Under the pieces are notes generated by a model. It did no database searches and had not been told where the DNA came from. It saw nothing but the letters and a program-made list of their open reading frames with translations. From Betaproteobacteria bacterium (GTDB lineage Bacteria; Pseudomonadota; Gammaproteobacteria; Burkholderiales; Rhodocyclaceae), in NCBI GenBank assembly GCA_016234745.1, contig JACRAR010000030.1, forward strand, positions 185,722-249,721: a DNA stretch of 64,000 nt, written 5' to 3'. The position numbers and the translations under genes are program-made. This document shows, piece after piece, positions 40,535-49,951 of the stretch. Every line of letters starts with the position of its first letter. Position 1 is the stretch's first letter.

Positions 40535-40611
40535 TGGCAAGAAACTCAACGCATAACTTGCACAAAGGTGCATCTTATGTGAAAAATAGCGCCCTGTACA
40601 GAGAGGGGATG

Positions 40612-41370
40612 ATGGCGCGGATCGTAGTTTTCAACCAGAAAGGCGGTGTCGGCAAGACCACCACCGCGCTTAATCTTGGCGCCGCCATGGCACGCGCAGG
40701 ACGCAAGGTCCTGCTCGTCGACCTTGATCCGCAGGCGCACTTGTCTGCGATCCACGGCAAGGCGCTGAAAGATGTCGGCGCCAGCATGTTCGCGTTCTAC
40801 CGCGACAACATCCCGCTCGCCAACCTGGTCATCGACTGGCCCGACATCGGGCAACTGATTCCGGCCCATGCCGAACTGATCAAGGTCGACTCGATCTTCG
40901 GCAAGGGGCCGAATATCCTGAGTCGGTTGAATCAGGGACTGACGACTTTCGACAATAATAGCAGCGATGTCCTGATCGACTGCTGCCCATTTCTTGGTGT
41001 GCTGTCACTCAACGCGATTTTCGCTGCCGACCATGTGCTGATCCCGATTTCCTCCGACTTTCTCTCGATGCGCGGCGCCTTGCAGATCGAGCGCACCCTC
41101 TCGGCGCTCGAACCCGTGCTCAAACGCCGTGTCGGCCGGCACTACCTGCTGACCCGCTTCGAGCGACGCCGCAACATGAGCTTTGAAGTGCAAAAACGTC
41201 TCATCGAACATTTCGGTGAAGAAGTCTGCGAGACGGTGATTTCGGAAAATGTCGCAGTCGCCGAAGCGCCCGCCATGAACAAGGATATTTTCAGTCATGC
41301 CGCCGACAGTCGCGGTGCGCAGGACTATGCCGCGCTGCTCGAAGAGCTGAAAGCCAAGGGAATTTTGTAG
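40612..41370 (+). CDS. ParA/MinD-family ATPase
   Basis: A 252-residue ATPase with the deviant Walker A motif NQKGGVGKTTTALNL, switch I VLLVDLDPQAHLS, and IDCCPFLGVLSLNAI in place of the usual DxxP switch II. Residues such as DHVLIPISSDFLSMRGALQIERTL are typical of chromosome or cargo partition ATPases. No ParB or centromere repeats are adjacent, so it is an orphan; positioning of another cargo is possible. GAGAGGGG precedes two successive ATGs; 40609 is an equal alternative start. Confidence 0.88.
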   Translation: MARIVVFNQKGGVGKTTTALNLGAAMARAGRKVLLVDLDPQAHLSAIHGKALKDVGASMFAFYRDNIPLANLVIDWPDIGQLIPAHAELIKVDSIFGKGPNILSRLNQGLTTFDNNSSDVLIDCCPFLGVLSLNAIFAADHVLIPISSDFLSMRGALQIERTLSALEPVLKRRVGRHYLLTRFERRRNMSFEVQKRLIEHFGEEVCETVISENVAVAEAPAMNKDIFSHAADSRGAQDYAALLEELKAKGIL

Positions 41371-41434
41371 CGACCTGCGTTTCTGTGTCCGGCGCCAAGC
41401 TTGGGTCGCGCGCCGAATTGCCCCAAGAAGAATG

Positions 41435-41656
41435 CTAGCGGGTGATGATACTCAGGACATCCTCGAAATTTGCCGGGGGTGTGCGCACGGCCCCATGATG
41501 ACAGACACAGCCGAGGATTTCGCAATCACGATAAATCTGACGTAGCTTGCGCTGCGCATCGTCTTCATCCTGACCGTGGATCATCAGGTTGTCGACGACC
41601 AAACCAACGCGCGTACGTATCCGGAAAGCGTACTTGGTCAGTGCCGGAGCAAACAT
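41435..41656 (-). CDS. Small conserved-looking hypothetical protein
   Basis: A 73-residue soluble protein, not recognised: MFAPALTKYAFRIRTRVGLVVDNLMIHGQDEDDAQRKLRQIYRDCEIL and so on. The amphipathic helix after a beta segment and the CxC pair (LGCVCHHG) suggest a small regulatory or metal-touching fold. It lies between the ParA-like gene and rpsT with no close partner. Reading-frame composition supports coding. Confidence 0.6.
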   Translation of the reverse strand: MFAPALTKYAFRIRTRVGLVVDNLMIHGQDEDDAQRKLRQIYRDCEILGCVCHHGAVRTPPANFEDVLSIITR

Positions 41657-41880
41657 GAAAAAAAGCCCTTAATCCTCAATAAGATCACTCAAGTATATGG
41701 AGAGTGTCGCATAAAATCAAGCTAGCGGGCTATTTTTTATGGAAATTATCGGAGGCCCCAAGCATTGGCGCGGCAAAGCAACGGATTTCCAGCGGAAATC
41801 CAGGAGGGGTGCGGAGGTGGGGGTCAAGCCGGACAAGCCGGCCAAACAGGGTAGGCATGCCGAGCCAAGTCGGCAGGTGC

Positions 41881-42141
41881 TTAAAGCGCCTTGATGGCAG
41901 CCGACAGACGGCTTTTGTGACGGGCAGCCTTGTTCTTGTGAATGATCTTCTTGTCGGCGATGCTGTCGATGGTGCTCATCGACTCCGAGAAAACGGCTTT
42001 TGCAGCGGTCTTGTCGCCTGCCACAATCGCTTTTTGCACTTTCTTGATTGCAGTGCGCAGGGACGAACGCAGACTCATGTTATGGGAACGCTGCTTGATC
42101 GCCTGACGGGCGCGCTTACGCGCTTGTGCACTGTTTGCCAT
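41881..42141 (-). CDS. rpsT: 30S ribosomal protein S20
   Basis: An 86-residue basic protein binding the 5' domain of 16S rRNA. The N-terminal [26 protein letters not shown] and the C-terminal [25 protein letters not shown] are diagnostic. It is monocistronic, as usual for rpsT. No leader structure was resolved. Confidence 0.97.
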   Translation of the reverse strand: MANSAQARKRARQAIKQRSHNMSLRSSLRTAIKKVQKAIVAGDKTAAKAVFSESMSTIDSIADKKIIHKNKAARHKSRLSAAIKAL

Positions 42142-42230
42142 GAATGTTGTTCCAGCCGGTCACGAAAGCCGCGCATTATAGGGAGCTTTTGCGCCCGATG
42201 CAAGCACGGCTTGCGAGCCGTGTATGTCAG

Positions 42231-42941
42231 TCACACCCCCAGGTAGCGGTGCCAGAGTTCCGGTTGGGCGGTCAGTTGGGCTGAATCCCCCTGCCACTGA
42301 ATGCGGCCGCGCTCGATGATGTAATGCCGGTCGGCGATCTCGACCAGGGCTTTGACATACTTGTCGATCACCAGCAGCGCCAGGCCGGCCTGGTTGAGCG
42401 CCACCAGGCAACGCCAGATTTCCTGGCGCACCAGCGGCGCCAAGCCTTCGGTGGCTTCGTCCAGTATCATCAAGTGCGGGTTGGTCATGAGCACGCGGCC
42501 GATCGCCAGCATCTGCTGCTCGCCGCCGGAAAGCTGGTTGCCCATGTTGTGCTGACGCTGCTGCAGGCTCGGGAAAAACTCGAATACACGCTCCAGCACC
42601 CACGGATTCGGGTTGGCGCTGCGGTTCGAGGCCCAGGCCAGGAGATTTTCCCGAACCGTCAGATTGGGAAAGATCTGGCGCCCTTCCGGGACCAGGCCGA
42701 TGCCGGCCCGGCCGATGCGATCCGCCCCCTGGCCGAGGATCGATTTGCCGAAGAATCTCACATTGCCGCGCGTGGCAGGCAGCAGCCCGACAATCGAGCG
42801 CACCGTGGTTGTCTTGCCCATACCGTTGCGGCCGAGCAGCGTGACCATTTCCCCGGACTCGATCTTCAGGTCTATCCCGAACAGCGCCTGGCTCCTGCCG
42901 TAGCAGGCTTCCAGCCCCTCGATTTCGAGCACACTGCTCAA
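42231..42941 (-). CDS. livF: Branched-chain-type ABC transporter ATPase LivF
   Basis: A 236-residue ATPase: Walker A GRNGMGKTTT, signature LSGGEQQMLAIGRVL, Walker B LMILDEATEGLAP. It pairs with LivG to power the LivHM permease. It starts in an ATGA overlap with livG and ends the unit. Given the UbiD-family decarboxylase upstream, the imported substrate may be a carboxylic or aromatic acid and not an amino acid. Confidence 0.92.
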   Translation of the reverse strand: MSSVLEIEGLEACYGRSQALFGIDLKIESGEMVTLLGRNGMGKTTTVRSIVGLLPATRGNVRFFGKSILGQGADRIGRAGIGLVPEGRQIFPNLTVRENLLAWASNRSANPNPWVLERVFEFFPSLQQRQHNMGNQLSGGEQQMLAIGRVLMTNPHLMILDEATEGLAPLVRQEIWRCLVALNQAGLALLVIDKYVKALVEIADRHYIIERGRIQWQGDSAQLTAQPELWHRYLGV

Positions 42942-43687
42942 GCGATTTCCTCCTCGCCGAGATAGGCCAGCTTGACTTCGGCATTGCTGCGAATTGCCTC
43001 TCCTGAGCCGCTGGCGATGATGCGTCCCGACATCAGCACGGAGATGCGGTCGGCCAGACGAAACACCGCGTCCATGTCATGCTCGACCAGCAGGATGGCG
43101 TATTGCGACTTGAGGCGCTCGATCAGTTCCACCATGCGTTGCGAATCCTCCGCGCCCAGGCCTGCCATCGGTTCGTCGAGCAGCAGCAGTTTCGGCTGTG
43201 TCGCCAGGGCCAGGGCCAGTTCCAACTGGCGGTGCTCGCCATGGCCGAGCGCCGCTGCGGGGTTTTCGCCGAGAGCATCCAGACCGGTCCGGGCGAGGAT
43301 CTCCAGGGCAGCCTCATATAGCGCTGACTCCGCCTTGACGGGTTGCCAAAAGCGAAAACTCGAACCGCTGCGCGCCTGGATCGCCAGGGCTACATTATCC
43401 AGAACCGTGAATGAGGGAAAGATGCTGGTGATCTGGAAAGAGCGCGACAAACCGAGCTGCGCGCGCCGGTAGGCAGGCCAGCGGGTGATCTCATGACCGG
43501 CGAAGACGATACGGCCGTCATCGGGGGCGAGGCTGCCGCTGATCTGTGCGATCAGGGTGGTCTTGCCGGCGCCATTGGGACCGATGAGCGCATGCAATTC
43601 TCCCTCCGCCACCGAGAGATCAAGGTTGTCGGTGACCACCAGGCCGCCGAAGAGTTTTTTCAGGCCGGATATTTCCAGCATGCTCAT
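42938..43687 (-). CDS. livG: Branched-chain-type ABC transporter ATPase LivG
   Basis: A 249-residue ATPase with Walker A GPNGAGKTTLIAQ, a variant signature LGHGEHRQLELALAL, Walker B LLLLDEPMAGLGAED and the LivG-specific C-terminal extension (IIASGSGEAIRSNAEVKLAYLG). The start at 43687 is fixed by the ATGA overlap with the livM stop; a longer frame upstream lies inside livM. Confidence 0.92.
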   Translation of the reverse strand: MSMLEISGLKKLFGGLVVTDNLDLSVAEGELHALIGPNGAGKTTLIAQISGSLAPDDGRIVFAGHEITRWPAYRRAQLGLSRSFQITSIFPSFTVLDNVALAIQARSGSSFRFWQPVKAESALYEAALEILARTGLDALGENPAAALGHGEHRQLELALALATQPKLLLLDEPMAGLGAEDSQRMVELIERLKSQYAILLVEHDMDAVFRLADRISVLMSGRIIASGSGEAIRSNAEVKLAYLGEEEIA

Positions 43688-44637
43688 GCCCTGAAAATTC
43701 CTGCCAGGCCGCGTGGGGCAAAGAACACCACGGCCAGCAGGATGACGCCCAGCAAGATCTGCCAGTGCGGCAGAAAGTTCGGCAGTATTTCTTCCAGCAG
43801 CAGCATGGCCGCCGCGCCGGCCAGTCCGCCCCAGAGCCGCCCGAGCCCGCCCAGAATCACCATCACCAGCACCACGCCGGATTGTTCCCAATGCATCATG
43901 TTGGGGCTGACGAAATTGTTGAGGTTGCCCATCAGCGCACCCGCCAGTCCGGCCATCGCGCCGGCCAGGATGAAGGCAACCAGCTTGAAGCGGAACACCG
44001 CGAAGCCGAGCGATTCCATGCGCAGCTCGTTATCCTTGATGCCGCGCAGCACCTTGCCGAAGCGCGCCCGGTCGAGCCGGCCGAGCAGCAGCAAAGCCAC
44101 GGCGAACAAGGCCAGTACCACGTAGTAGAAAACGACATCCGCACCGAGATCGATTCCCGGCAGGGTCGAGCGCTGCGTCAGTGACATGCCGTCGTCGCCG
44201 CCGTAACTCTTCAGAGAAAGAAATACATAGAACAGCATCTGGGCAAAGGCCAGCGTGCTCATGATGAAATACACGCCCTTGGTGCGCAGGCATATCGCGC
44301 CGATGAACGCCGCCAGCAAGGCGCCGACGAGCATCGCCAAGGGCCAGCTCAGCAATGCGCTCGTGGCCGGCGTGCCGCCCCATTCACGGGCGAGAATGGC
44401 GACGGTATAGGCTCCGGCACCAAAAAAGGCTGCGTGCCCGAGACTCACCATGCCGCCCGTGCCGACCAGCAGGTTCAGGCTGGATGCAAGCAGGGCCATG
44501 ATCATGATGCGGGTCGCGAAGCTCACGTAAAAATCGAAACCGAACATGCCGAGCAGTTGCGGCAGCAGCAGCGCCAATGCAAGCAAGGCCAGCGGCCAAT
44601 AGGCGAGACCTCGCGAATATCCTGTTGGCATCGTCAT
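43684..44637 (-). CDS. livM: Branched-chain-type ABC transporter permease LivM
   Basis: A 317-residue permease with eight to nine helices and the LivM motifs LVGTGGMVSLGHAAFFGAGAY and FRFKLVAFILAGAMAGLAGALMG. The start is at 44637 in an ATGA overlap with livH. It forms the inner-membrane pore with LivH. Confidence 0.9.
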   Translation of the reverse strand: MTMPTGYSRGLAYWPLALLALALLLPQLLGMFGFDFYVSFATRIMIMALLASSLNLLVGTGGMVSLGHAAFFGAGAYTVAILAREWGGTPATSALLSWPLAMLVGALLAAFIGAICLRTKGVYFIMSTLAFAQMLFYVFLSLKSYGGDDGMSLTQRSTLPGIDLGADVVFYYVVLALFAVALLLLGRLDRARFGKVLRGIKDNELRMESLGFAVFRFKLVAFILAGAMAGLAGALMGNLNNFVSPNMMHWEQSGVVLVMVILGGLGRLWGGLAGAAAMLLLEEILPNFLPHWQILLGVILLAVVFFAPRGLAGIFRA

Positions 44638-45554
44638 GCGCGCGACGGGAAAAGTCCCTGCGGCTTCCACAGCAGCACCAGGATCATCAGGATGTAAATC
44701 GAGATGGCCGCCAGCGAAGGTCCAGCGGCATCCGCCAGGGCAGGGGGCAGGAACTGGCGCAGCGTGAGCGGCACGAAGGCGCGACCGAAGGTATCCACGA
44801 CCCCGACCAGCAGGGCGCCGACGAAAGCCCCGCGCACCGAGCCGATGCCGCCGATCACCACCACCACGAAGGCCAGGATCAGGATGTTCTCCCCCATGCC
44901 GACCTGCACCGCCAGCAGCGGACCGAGCATGGCGCCGGCCAGGGCGCAGAGCGCGGCGCCGACGCCGAACAGGACGGTGAACAAGCGCTGGATGTTGGTC
45001 CCCATAGCTGTCGCCATGGCGCGGTTGGAAGCGCCGGCGCGCACCAGCATGCCGATGCGGGTGCGCCCGATCAACAGATAGAGGAGTGCGGCCACCAGCA
45101 GGCCGACTGCGATGATGGTCAGGCGAAACGCCGAATAGGACAGACCTGGCAAAAGCTCCACTGATCCCGACAGGGCGGCCGGCACATTGAAACTGAGCGG
45201 CTGGACGCCCCAGATGGCGCGCGTGGCCTCGTTGGCGATGAGGATCAGGGCGAAGGTGGCAAGCACCTGGCTCAGATGGTCGCGCCGGTAGAGATGGCGC
45301 AGCACGCTCCATTCCAGCAGCATGCCGACCAGGGCAGTGGCGAGCAAGGCCAGAGCGACGCCCGGCAAGAATGAACCGGTGACCTGGGTCAGCGTGGCGG
45401 CAAGATAGGCGCCAAGCATGTAGAGCGAGCCATGCGCCAGATTGATGAGATCCATGATGCCGAACACCAGGGTCAGCCCGGCCGCCAGCAAAAACAGCAT
45501 CAGGCCGAATTGCAAGCCGTTCAGGCACTGCTCGGCAAATAAGAGCCCGCTCAT
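44634..45554 (-). CDS. livH: Branched-chain-type ABC transporter permease LivH
   Basis: A 306-residue permease with about eight helices and LTLVFGIMDLINLAHGSLYMLGAY, the LivH N-terminal signature, plus VVIGGIGSVRGAFVGALLVG near the C-terminus. It follows the binding-protein gene by 50 bp, with a stable stem-loop between them. Confidence 0.92.
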   Translation of the reverse strand: MSGLLFAEQCLNGLQFGLMLFLLAAGLTLVFGIMDLINLAHGSLYMLGAYLAATLTQVTGSFLPGVALALLATALVGMLLEWSVLRHLYRRDHLSQVLATFALILIANEATRAIWGVQPLSFNVPAALSGSVELLPGLSYSAFRLTIIAVGLLVAALLYLLIGRTRIGMLVRAGASNRAMATAMGTNIQRLFTVLFGVGAALCALAGAMLGPLLAVQVGMGENILILAFVVVVIGGIGSVRGAFVGALLVGVVDTFGRAFVPLTLRQFLPPALADAAGPSLAAISIYILMILVLLWKPQGLFPSRA

Positions 45555-45573
45555 TTATGCATCACAAATGAAG

Positions 45574-45595
45574 TCCCGGCGTCGTGGCGCCGGGA
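45574..45595 (-). promoter_or_regulatory. Intergenic stem-loop between binding-protein and livH genes
   Basis: An 8-bp G/C-rich stem TCCCGGCG/CGCCGGGA with a six-base loop lies 10 bp before the binding-protein gene stop's downstream neighbour livH. Such hairpins commonly stabilise the binding-protein mRNA or partly terminate, raising its level over the membrane components. Confidence 0.5.
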
Positions 45596-45604
45596 AGGGA
45601 GTAG

Positions 45605-46768
45605 TTACATCTTGCAGGCCGATACGTAGGCATCGGGATGATCGGTGAAGATCGTGGCAACGGTCTTGTTGACGAAGCGCCCCTTGTCATCCTTGACCAC
45701 CTGACGCAGATAGTAGTTCTGGATCGGGAAGTGGTTCTTGTTGAACTTGAAGGCGCCGCGCACCGACTTGAAGTTGGCGGCTTCGAGCGCCTTGCGCAGG
45801 GCTTCCTTGTCCTCGACCTTGCCCTTCACGTCGCGCACCGCGGCATCGATCAGCATCAGCGCGTCATAGCCCTGGGAGGCGAACTCGTTGGGCAGGCGGT
45901 TGTATTTCTTTTCGAAATCGGCGACGAATTTCTTGTTCTGCGGATTGTCGAGGTCGAGGTTCCAGTGTGCGGCATTGAGGGCACCCAGTGTAGGCTCACC
46001 CACCGCCGCCAGCGTGTCCTGGTCGAAGGACCAGCCGGTGCCGAACAGCGGGAATTCCTTGTTCAGGCCGGCCTGGTGGTATTGCTTGAGGAAGTTCACA
46101 CCCATGCCGCCGGGCAGGAAGAAGAACACTGCATCGGGTTTGGCCGCGCGCAGCTGGGACAGTTCCACCGCATAATCGAGCTGGCCGAGCTTGGTGTAGA
46201 CCTCGCCGGCATAACCGCCCTTGTAGAAGCGCTTGAAGCCGTTCACCACGTCCTTGCCGCCGGGATAGTTCGGCGCAATCACGAAGACATTCTTGTAGCC
46301 CTTGTCATTGACGTTCTTGCCGCTCGCCTCTGAGTAGCTGTCGCTGACCCAGGCCGCGGCAAAAAACAGCGGATTGCATCTTTCGCCAGCCAGGTCGGAA
46401 GGCCCGGTGTTGGTGCTGATGAGATAGGTCTGCGCCTGGAACACCGGCTGTTCGATGGCCTGCATGATGTTCTGGAAGACGACACCGGTGACGAAATCAA
46501 CCTTGTCGCGCTTGGTCATTTTGTCGGCCAATTGTTTGGCGACATCCGGTTTCTGCTGGTCGTCCTCAACGATCACCTCGACCGGCAGACCGCCCACCTT
46601 GCCTCCGGTGTGCTCGAGCGCCAGGTTGAAACCGTCGCGGATCGCGGCGCCCAAGACACCGCCCGGGCCTGACAGGGTGCTGATGAAGCCGATTTTGATT
46701 TTGTCGGCCGCTTGGGCCGGCAAGCTCAAGGCGCCCAGCAACGCGAGCCACAGTAATTGTTTTTTCAT
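45605..46768 (-). CDS. Liv-type periplasmic substrate-binding protein
   Basis: A 387-residue type I periplasmic binding protein. The signal peptide is MKKQLLWLALLGALSLPAQAA (cleavage near residue 21); the mature part begins DKIKIGFISTLSGPGGVLGAAIRDG, followed by VEDDQQKPDVAKQLADKM and PNYPGGKDVVNGFKRF. It delivers a ligand to LivHMGF. The family includes receptors for amino acids, amides and aromatic acids; the linked UbiD-type enzyme favours an aromatic or unsaturated carboxylate. AGGAGG precedes the start. Confidence 0.9.
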   Translation of the reverse strand: MKKQLLWLALLGALSLPAQAADKIKIGFISTLSGPGGVLGAAIRDGFNLALEHTGGKVGGLPVEVIVEDDQQKPDVAKQLADKMTKRDKVDFVTGVVFQNIMQAIEQPVFQAQTYLISTNTGPSDLAGERCNPLFFAAAWVSDSYSEASGKNVNDKGYKNVFVIAPNYPGGKDVVNGFKRFYKGGYAGEVYTKLGQLDYAVELSQLRAAKPDAVFFFLPGGMGVNFLKQYHQAGLNKEFPLFGTGWSFDQDTLAAVGEPTLGALNAAHWNLDLDNPQNKKFVADFEKKYNRLPNEFASQGYDALMLIDAAVRDVKGKVEDKEALRKALEAANFKSVRGAFKFNKNHFPIQNYYLRQVVKDDKGRFVNKTVATIFTDHPDAYVSACKM

Positions 46769-46822
46769 GTTTTCCTCCTGAAGTGAATTGAATCTTTCAT
46801 GCAAGCTTATTCCGCTTGCTCC

Positions 46823-48247
46823 TTATTTCTTGCACGCTTCAATTTCGTAATTGCCGAGATCGACCTGCTTGAAACTGACACGCTCAAACCTTCCGCTGTT
46901 CCGCTCATGGAAAGGAACCAGGGCGTCCATGCCGATCTTGGTGATGGTGCCGCCTTTGCCATCTGCATTGAGGTTTACCATCGGATTCAGGATATGCCCT
47001 TCTTCTCCGGGCAGGATGAGCAGGTCGGCATCGGCATTAAAACGGGTCGTCACGGCCCAGTCAACATCGATCGGATCGAAAATGTTCACGTCGGTATCGA
47101 CTACGACCACCCTTTGCAGAGACTTGAAGGCTTTGAATGTCGCACGGATGACCTCCTGGCCGAGACCGGCGCGGGTATTCTCCACCTGTACCACCACCTC
47201 GTAGAAGCCGCAGCCGCCCGGCGGCAGGAACACCGCCCGCACTTCGGGAATCTGGCCATTGACGGCGCGAAAGATCGCCGCCTCGGCGGTAAAGCCGACG
47301 GCATTCCAGACTTCCTGTCCGGACAGCAGGGTATGGAATACCGGGTTTTCGCGCCGCGTGATGGCCTTGACCCGCATCACCCAGCGCTTGGCACGCTCGC
47401 CGTAATAGCCTGTGACCTCGCCGAATGGCGCCTCGTCTTCGCGTACGCCGGGAAGGATTTCCGCTTCGATGACCCACTGCGCATCCGCGTAAGCCGGCAC
47501 ATCGACACTCTGCGCCTGCATCATGTCGATTGGACGGCCGACCAGATGATGGGCAATCGAACCCTTGCCGTCACCCAGGCGCGGCAGGCAGGAAACCAAC
47601 CACGGCGCCAGGCCGAGCCCGTTGTTGATGGTCACCGGGAGAACCTCGCCGCGTTGTTCGGCGATCTCGACATATTCTTCGAGATGACGGCCGGGGTCGA
47701 TGAGGAAAGAGAACCGGTCGCGTTGCGTCACCATCAGGCGGTGTATCGATACGTTCGGTTTGCCGGTGGCAGGATTGCGCGCGATCACCAATGACGAATC
47801 AATATACTTGCCGCCATCCCTGAGGGCATGGACGGGTATCGGCAACTGTGCCAGGTCGACCATCTGTTCCACAACCTGATTGGCCGGTCCGTGCTTCAAC
47901 AGGGGCGACTGCAAAGCCTGCTTGTCGTTTTGCCAGGCGCCGATGGCATCCGCGATGGCGAAAGGCACCTGCTGCGGCGCCATGCCGAACAGCGACCCGA
48001 CAATGGCGCGGTTCCACAGCAAGCCGACCAGAACCGGGTAGGCGCTGCCCCTGACGCGTTCGAAGAGCACGCAGCGCGACCCTTCGAAACGCTTGGCGAT
48101 ACCTGCCAGTTCATGCTGCGGATCGACTTCGGATTTGACGCGCAGCAAATTCTCCGTGGCTTCCAGATGCTCGATGCAGGCGCCCAGATCAACCAGCCGC
48201 CGCGCCGTTGCGGCAGAGACTGCCGTTGCTGCCCGCGCATTATTCAT
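46823..48247 (-). CDS. UbiD-family (prenylated-FMN) decarboxylase
   Basis: A 474-residue (de)carboxylase. It carries the UbiD hallmarks: NVSIHRLMV (conserved Arg region), WVIEAEILPG (Glu), and REDEAPFGEVTGYYGE with the PFGE catalytic glutamate, so the Glu-Arg-Glu triad seems present. Activity would need prenylated FMN from a UbiX enzyme, which is not in the window. It lies 34 bp downstream of a diguanylate cyclase gene and 54 bp upstream of the binding-protein gene. Association with an importer argues for catabolism of an external acid and not for ubiquinone synthesis. The start at 48247 is chosen because upstream in-frame residues overlap the cyclase gene. Confidence 0.88.
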   Translation of the reverse strand: MNNARAATAVSAATARRLVDLGACIEHLEATENLLRVKSEVDPQHELAGIAKRFEGSRCVLFERVRGSAYPVLVGLLWNRAIVGSLFGMAPQQVPFAIADAIGAWQNDKQALQSPLLKHGPANQVVEQMVDLAQLPIPVHALRDGGKYIDSSLVIARNPATGKPNVSIHRLMVTQRDRFSFLIDPGRHLEEYVEIAEQRGEVLPVTINNGLGLAPWLVSCLPRLGDGKGSIAHHLVGRPIDMMQAQSVDVPAYADAQWVIEAEILPGVREDEAPFGEVTGYYGERAKRWVMRVKAITRRENPVFHTLLSGQEVWNAVGFTAEAAIFRAVNGQIPEVRAVFLPPGGCGFYEVVVQVENTRAGLGQEVIRATFKAFKSLQRVVVVDTDVNIFDPIDVDWAVTTRFNADADLLILPGEEGHILNPMVNLNADGKGGTITKIGMDALVPFHERNSGRFERVSFKQVDLGNYEIEACKK

Positions 48248-48281
48248 GCTGCCTGATTCCTTTCTCACAAGACCTGTCGGA

Positions 48282-49808
48282 TCATGCCTGGCCGAATTGT
48301 CCCGCGGGGCGCGGATCGGGTGCGCACACCACGCAATTTCTGCCTGCTCTCTTTGCCGAGTAGAGTGCGGCATCAGCACGATTGATCAGTGCTTGCACGT
48401 CTGCATCTTCCGGTGCCAAGGTCGCCACGCCGATGCTCACCTTGGTGCTGATTTTATCATTGCCGGTGTCGAGTGAAATTTGGCCGACCCTCTCCCTGAT
48501 CCTTTCCGCCACACTGGCGGCTTCAGTCGTTGAAGTTTCCGGCATGATGACGGCGAATTCCTCGCCGCCATACCTGCCGAGGAAGTCGGTGCCGCGCAGA
48601 ACGCCCTGGATTGCCGCGGCAGCCTGCTTGAGAACCTCATCGCCCCATTGATGTCCGAACTGATCATTGACTTCCTTGAAACGATCCAGGTCCAGCATCA
48701 GCAGCGACAAGGGACGATCATAGCGTTGCGCACGCAATACTTCGCTGCCGGCGAAGTGCAACAGACTGCGACGATTGGCCGCCTGGGTGAGGGCGTCGGT
48801 GGCCGCCTCGTTGCTTAGCTTCAGATGGGTTTCTTCGACCAGGCTGAGATAGGTCAGCGCCTGGATCGCGATGACGATCATGAACAGCGTCAGGGCGAGC
48901 GCCACCATGCCCGCATAGGATGAGTATTCATAGGATGGAAAGAGAATATCCTCCATGTCGGCGGTCACTACGGTGATCAAGGGATAATCCGGCATCGATT
49001 CATAACTGAGCAGTCGCGCCCGGCCATCGATGTCGCTGATCTTGACGACATCGCCGCGCGGCTTCTCTTTGATCAGGGTGCTGATCAAGGCTCCCGCCGC
49101 GATTGATTTGCCGATCATGCCCTCAACCTGGGGTGCTCTGACCATCAAGGTGCCATCTTGCCTGAGCAAAGTGATTGAACCATTGGGCTTGTCGCGCGCA
49201 CTTTCATACAATTCGCCGAATGTCTTGAGCGTAACAACCCCCGCGATCACAGAGATGCCATGCGGCTTGGCGCGCAGAGGCAAAGAGATCGGGATCACCC
49301 AGCGCTTGAGCACCGGGGTCAGAAAAGGAGCGCCGACGAAAATCTTTCCTTCCTTTTCCGCGACGGCCGCCTGGAAGAAATCGCTTTGGGCCAGATTGCC
49401 CAAAGGCGCATCGGATGTGGCCGGGGGAAAAAAGATATTTCCGCTTTCGTCGTAAAGGCGAATATCGATCTGCTGCTTGGTCTTGTCGCGGAACGCAGTC
49501 AGCATGCGCGCGAAATCTTCGTCGAAGCGCAAGTCGCTGTCTGGATTCTTGGCGCTCCAGTGATCGACGCTGCCGAGGAAAATCTCGATTACCTTGAAAT
49601 AGTTTTGCACTTGCAAAGACACCGCACTGCCGACTCTGCCGAGCACTTGCCGTCTCTCTTCGACGAGCGATTGGCGCTTGTCGATCACCAGAAATGCGGT
49701 GATGGACCATACGGCCAGAATTCCGAGCAGGGCCGATACGACGACCAGCGCCGCAGTCTTTTTTGCCTTGCGCCTTCCCGCGGCCGGCCAGAGTGTGCTG
49801 ATGCGCAT
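48282..49808 (-). CDS. Diguanylate cyclase with Cache sensor
   Basis: A 508-residue membrane enzyme that makes cyclic di-GMP. Helix 1 is at about 20-42, then a periplasmic double-Cache-like domain (about 45-300), helix 2 at about 305-330 (AGMVALALTLFMIVIAIQAL) and a GGDEF domain. The active site is RYGGEEFAVIMPE and the inhibitory I-site RxxD is present five residues upstream (RGTD), so product inhibition is expected. It precedes the UbiD-family gene by 34 bp, suggesting that the same ligand or growth state controls both. Confidence 0.92.
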   Translation of the reverse strand: MRISTLWPAAGRRKAKKTAALVVVSALLGILAVWSITAFLVIDKRQSLVEERRQVLGRVGSAVSLQVQNYFKVIEIFLGSVDHWSAKNPDSDLRFDEDFARMLTAFRDKTKQQIDIRLYDESGNIFFPPATSDAPLGNLAQSDFFQAAVAEKEGKIFVGAPFLTPVLKRWVIPISLPLRAKPHGISVIAGVVTLKTFGELYESARDKPNGSITLLRQDGTLMVRAPQVEGMIGKSIAAGALISTLIKEKPRGDVVKISDIDGRARLLSYESMPDYPLITVVTADMEDILFPSYEYSSYAGMVALALTLFMIVIAIQALTYLSLVEETHLKLSNEAATDALTQAANRRSLLHFAGSEVLRAQRYDRPLSLLMLDLDRFKEVNDQFGHQWGDEVLKQAAAAIQGVLRGTDFLGRYGGEEFAVIMPETSTTEAASVAERIRERVGQISLDTGNDKISTKVSIGVATLAPEDADVQALINRADAALYSAKRAGRNCVVCAPDPRPAGQFGQA

Positions 49809-49897
49809 GGTGCGGAACCCTATCGACAGGCCGTCGATATTACAGGATCGACCATGATAAAGGAATGTCGCGGCCGGTACGGCTATGCAATCTGGTA

Positions 49898-49951
49898 AGT
49901 GCCCGACCTTGTTTCTGGGGTACTGGTGCCCGTCTTTGTTTCTGGGGTACT
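49898..49951. repeat. Two tandem copies of a 27-bp repeat
   Basis: Copies 49898-49924 and 49925-49951 follow each other without a gap and share GTGCCCG and TTGTTTCTGGGGTACT. A third copy lies at 53097-53123. The stop codon of the small minus-strand gene falls in the second copy. Confidence 0.8.
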
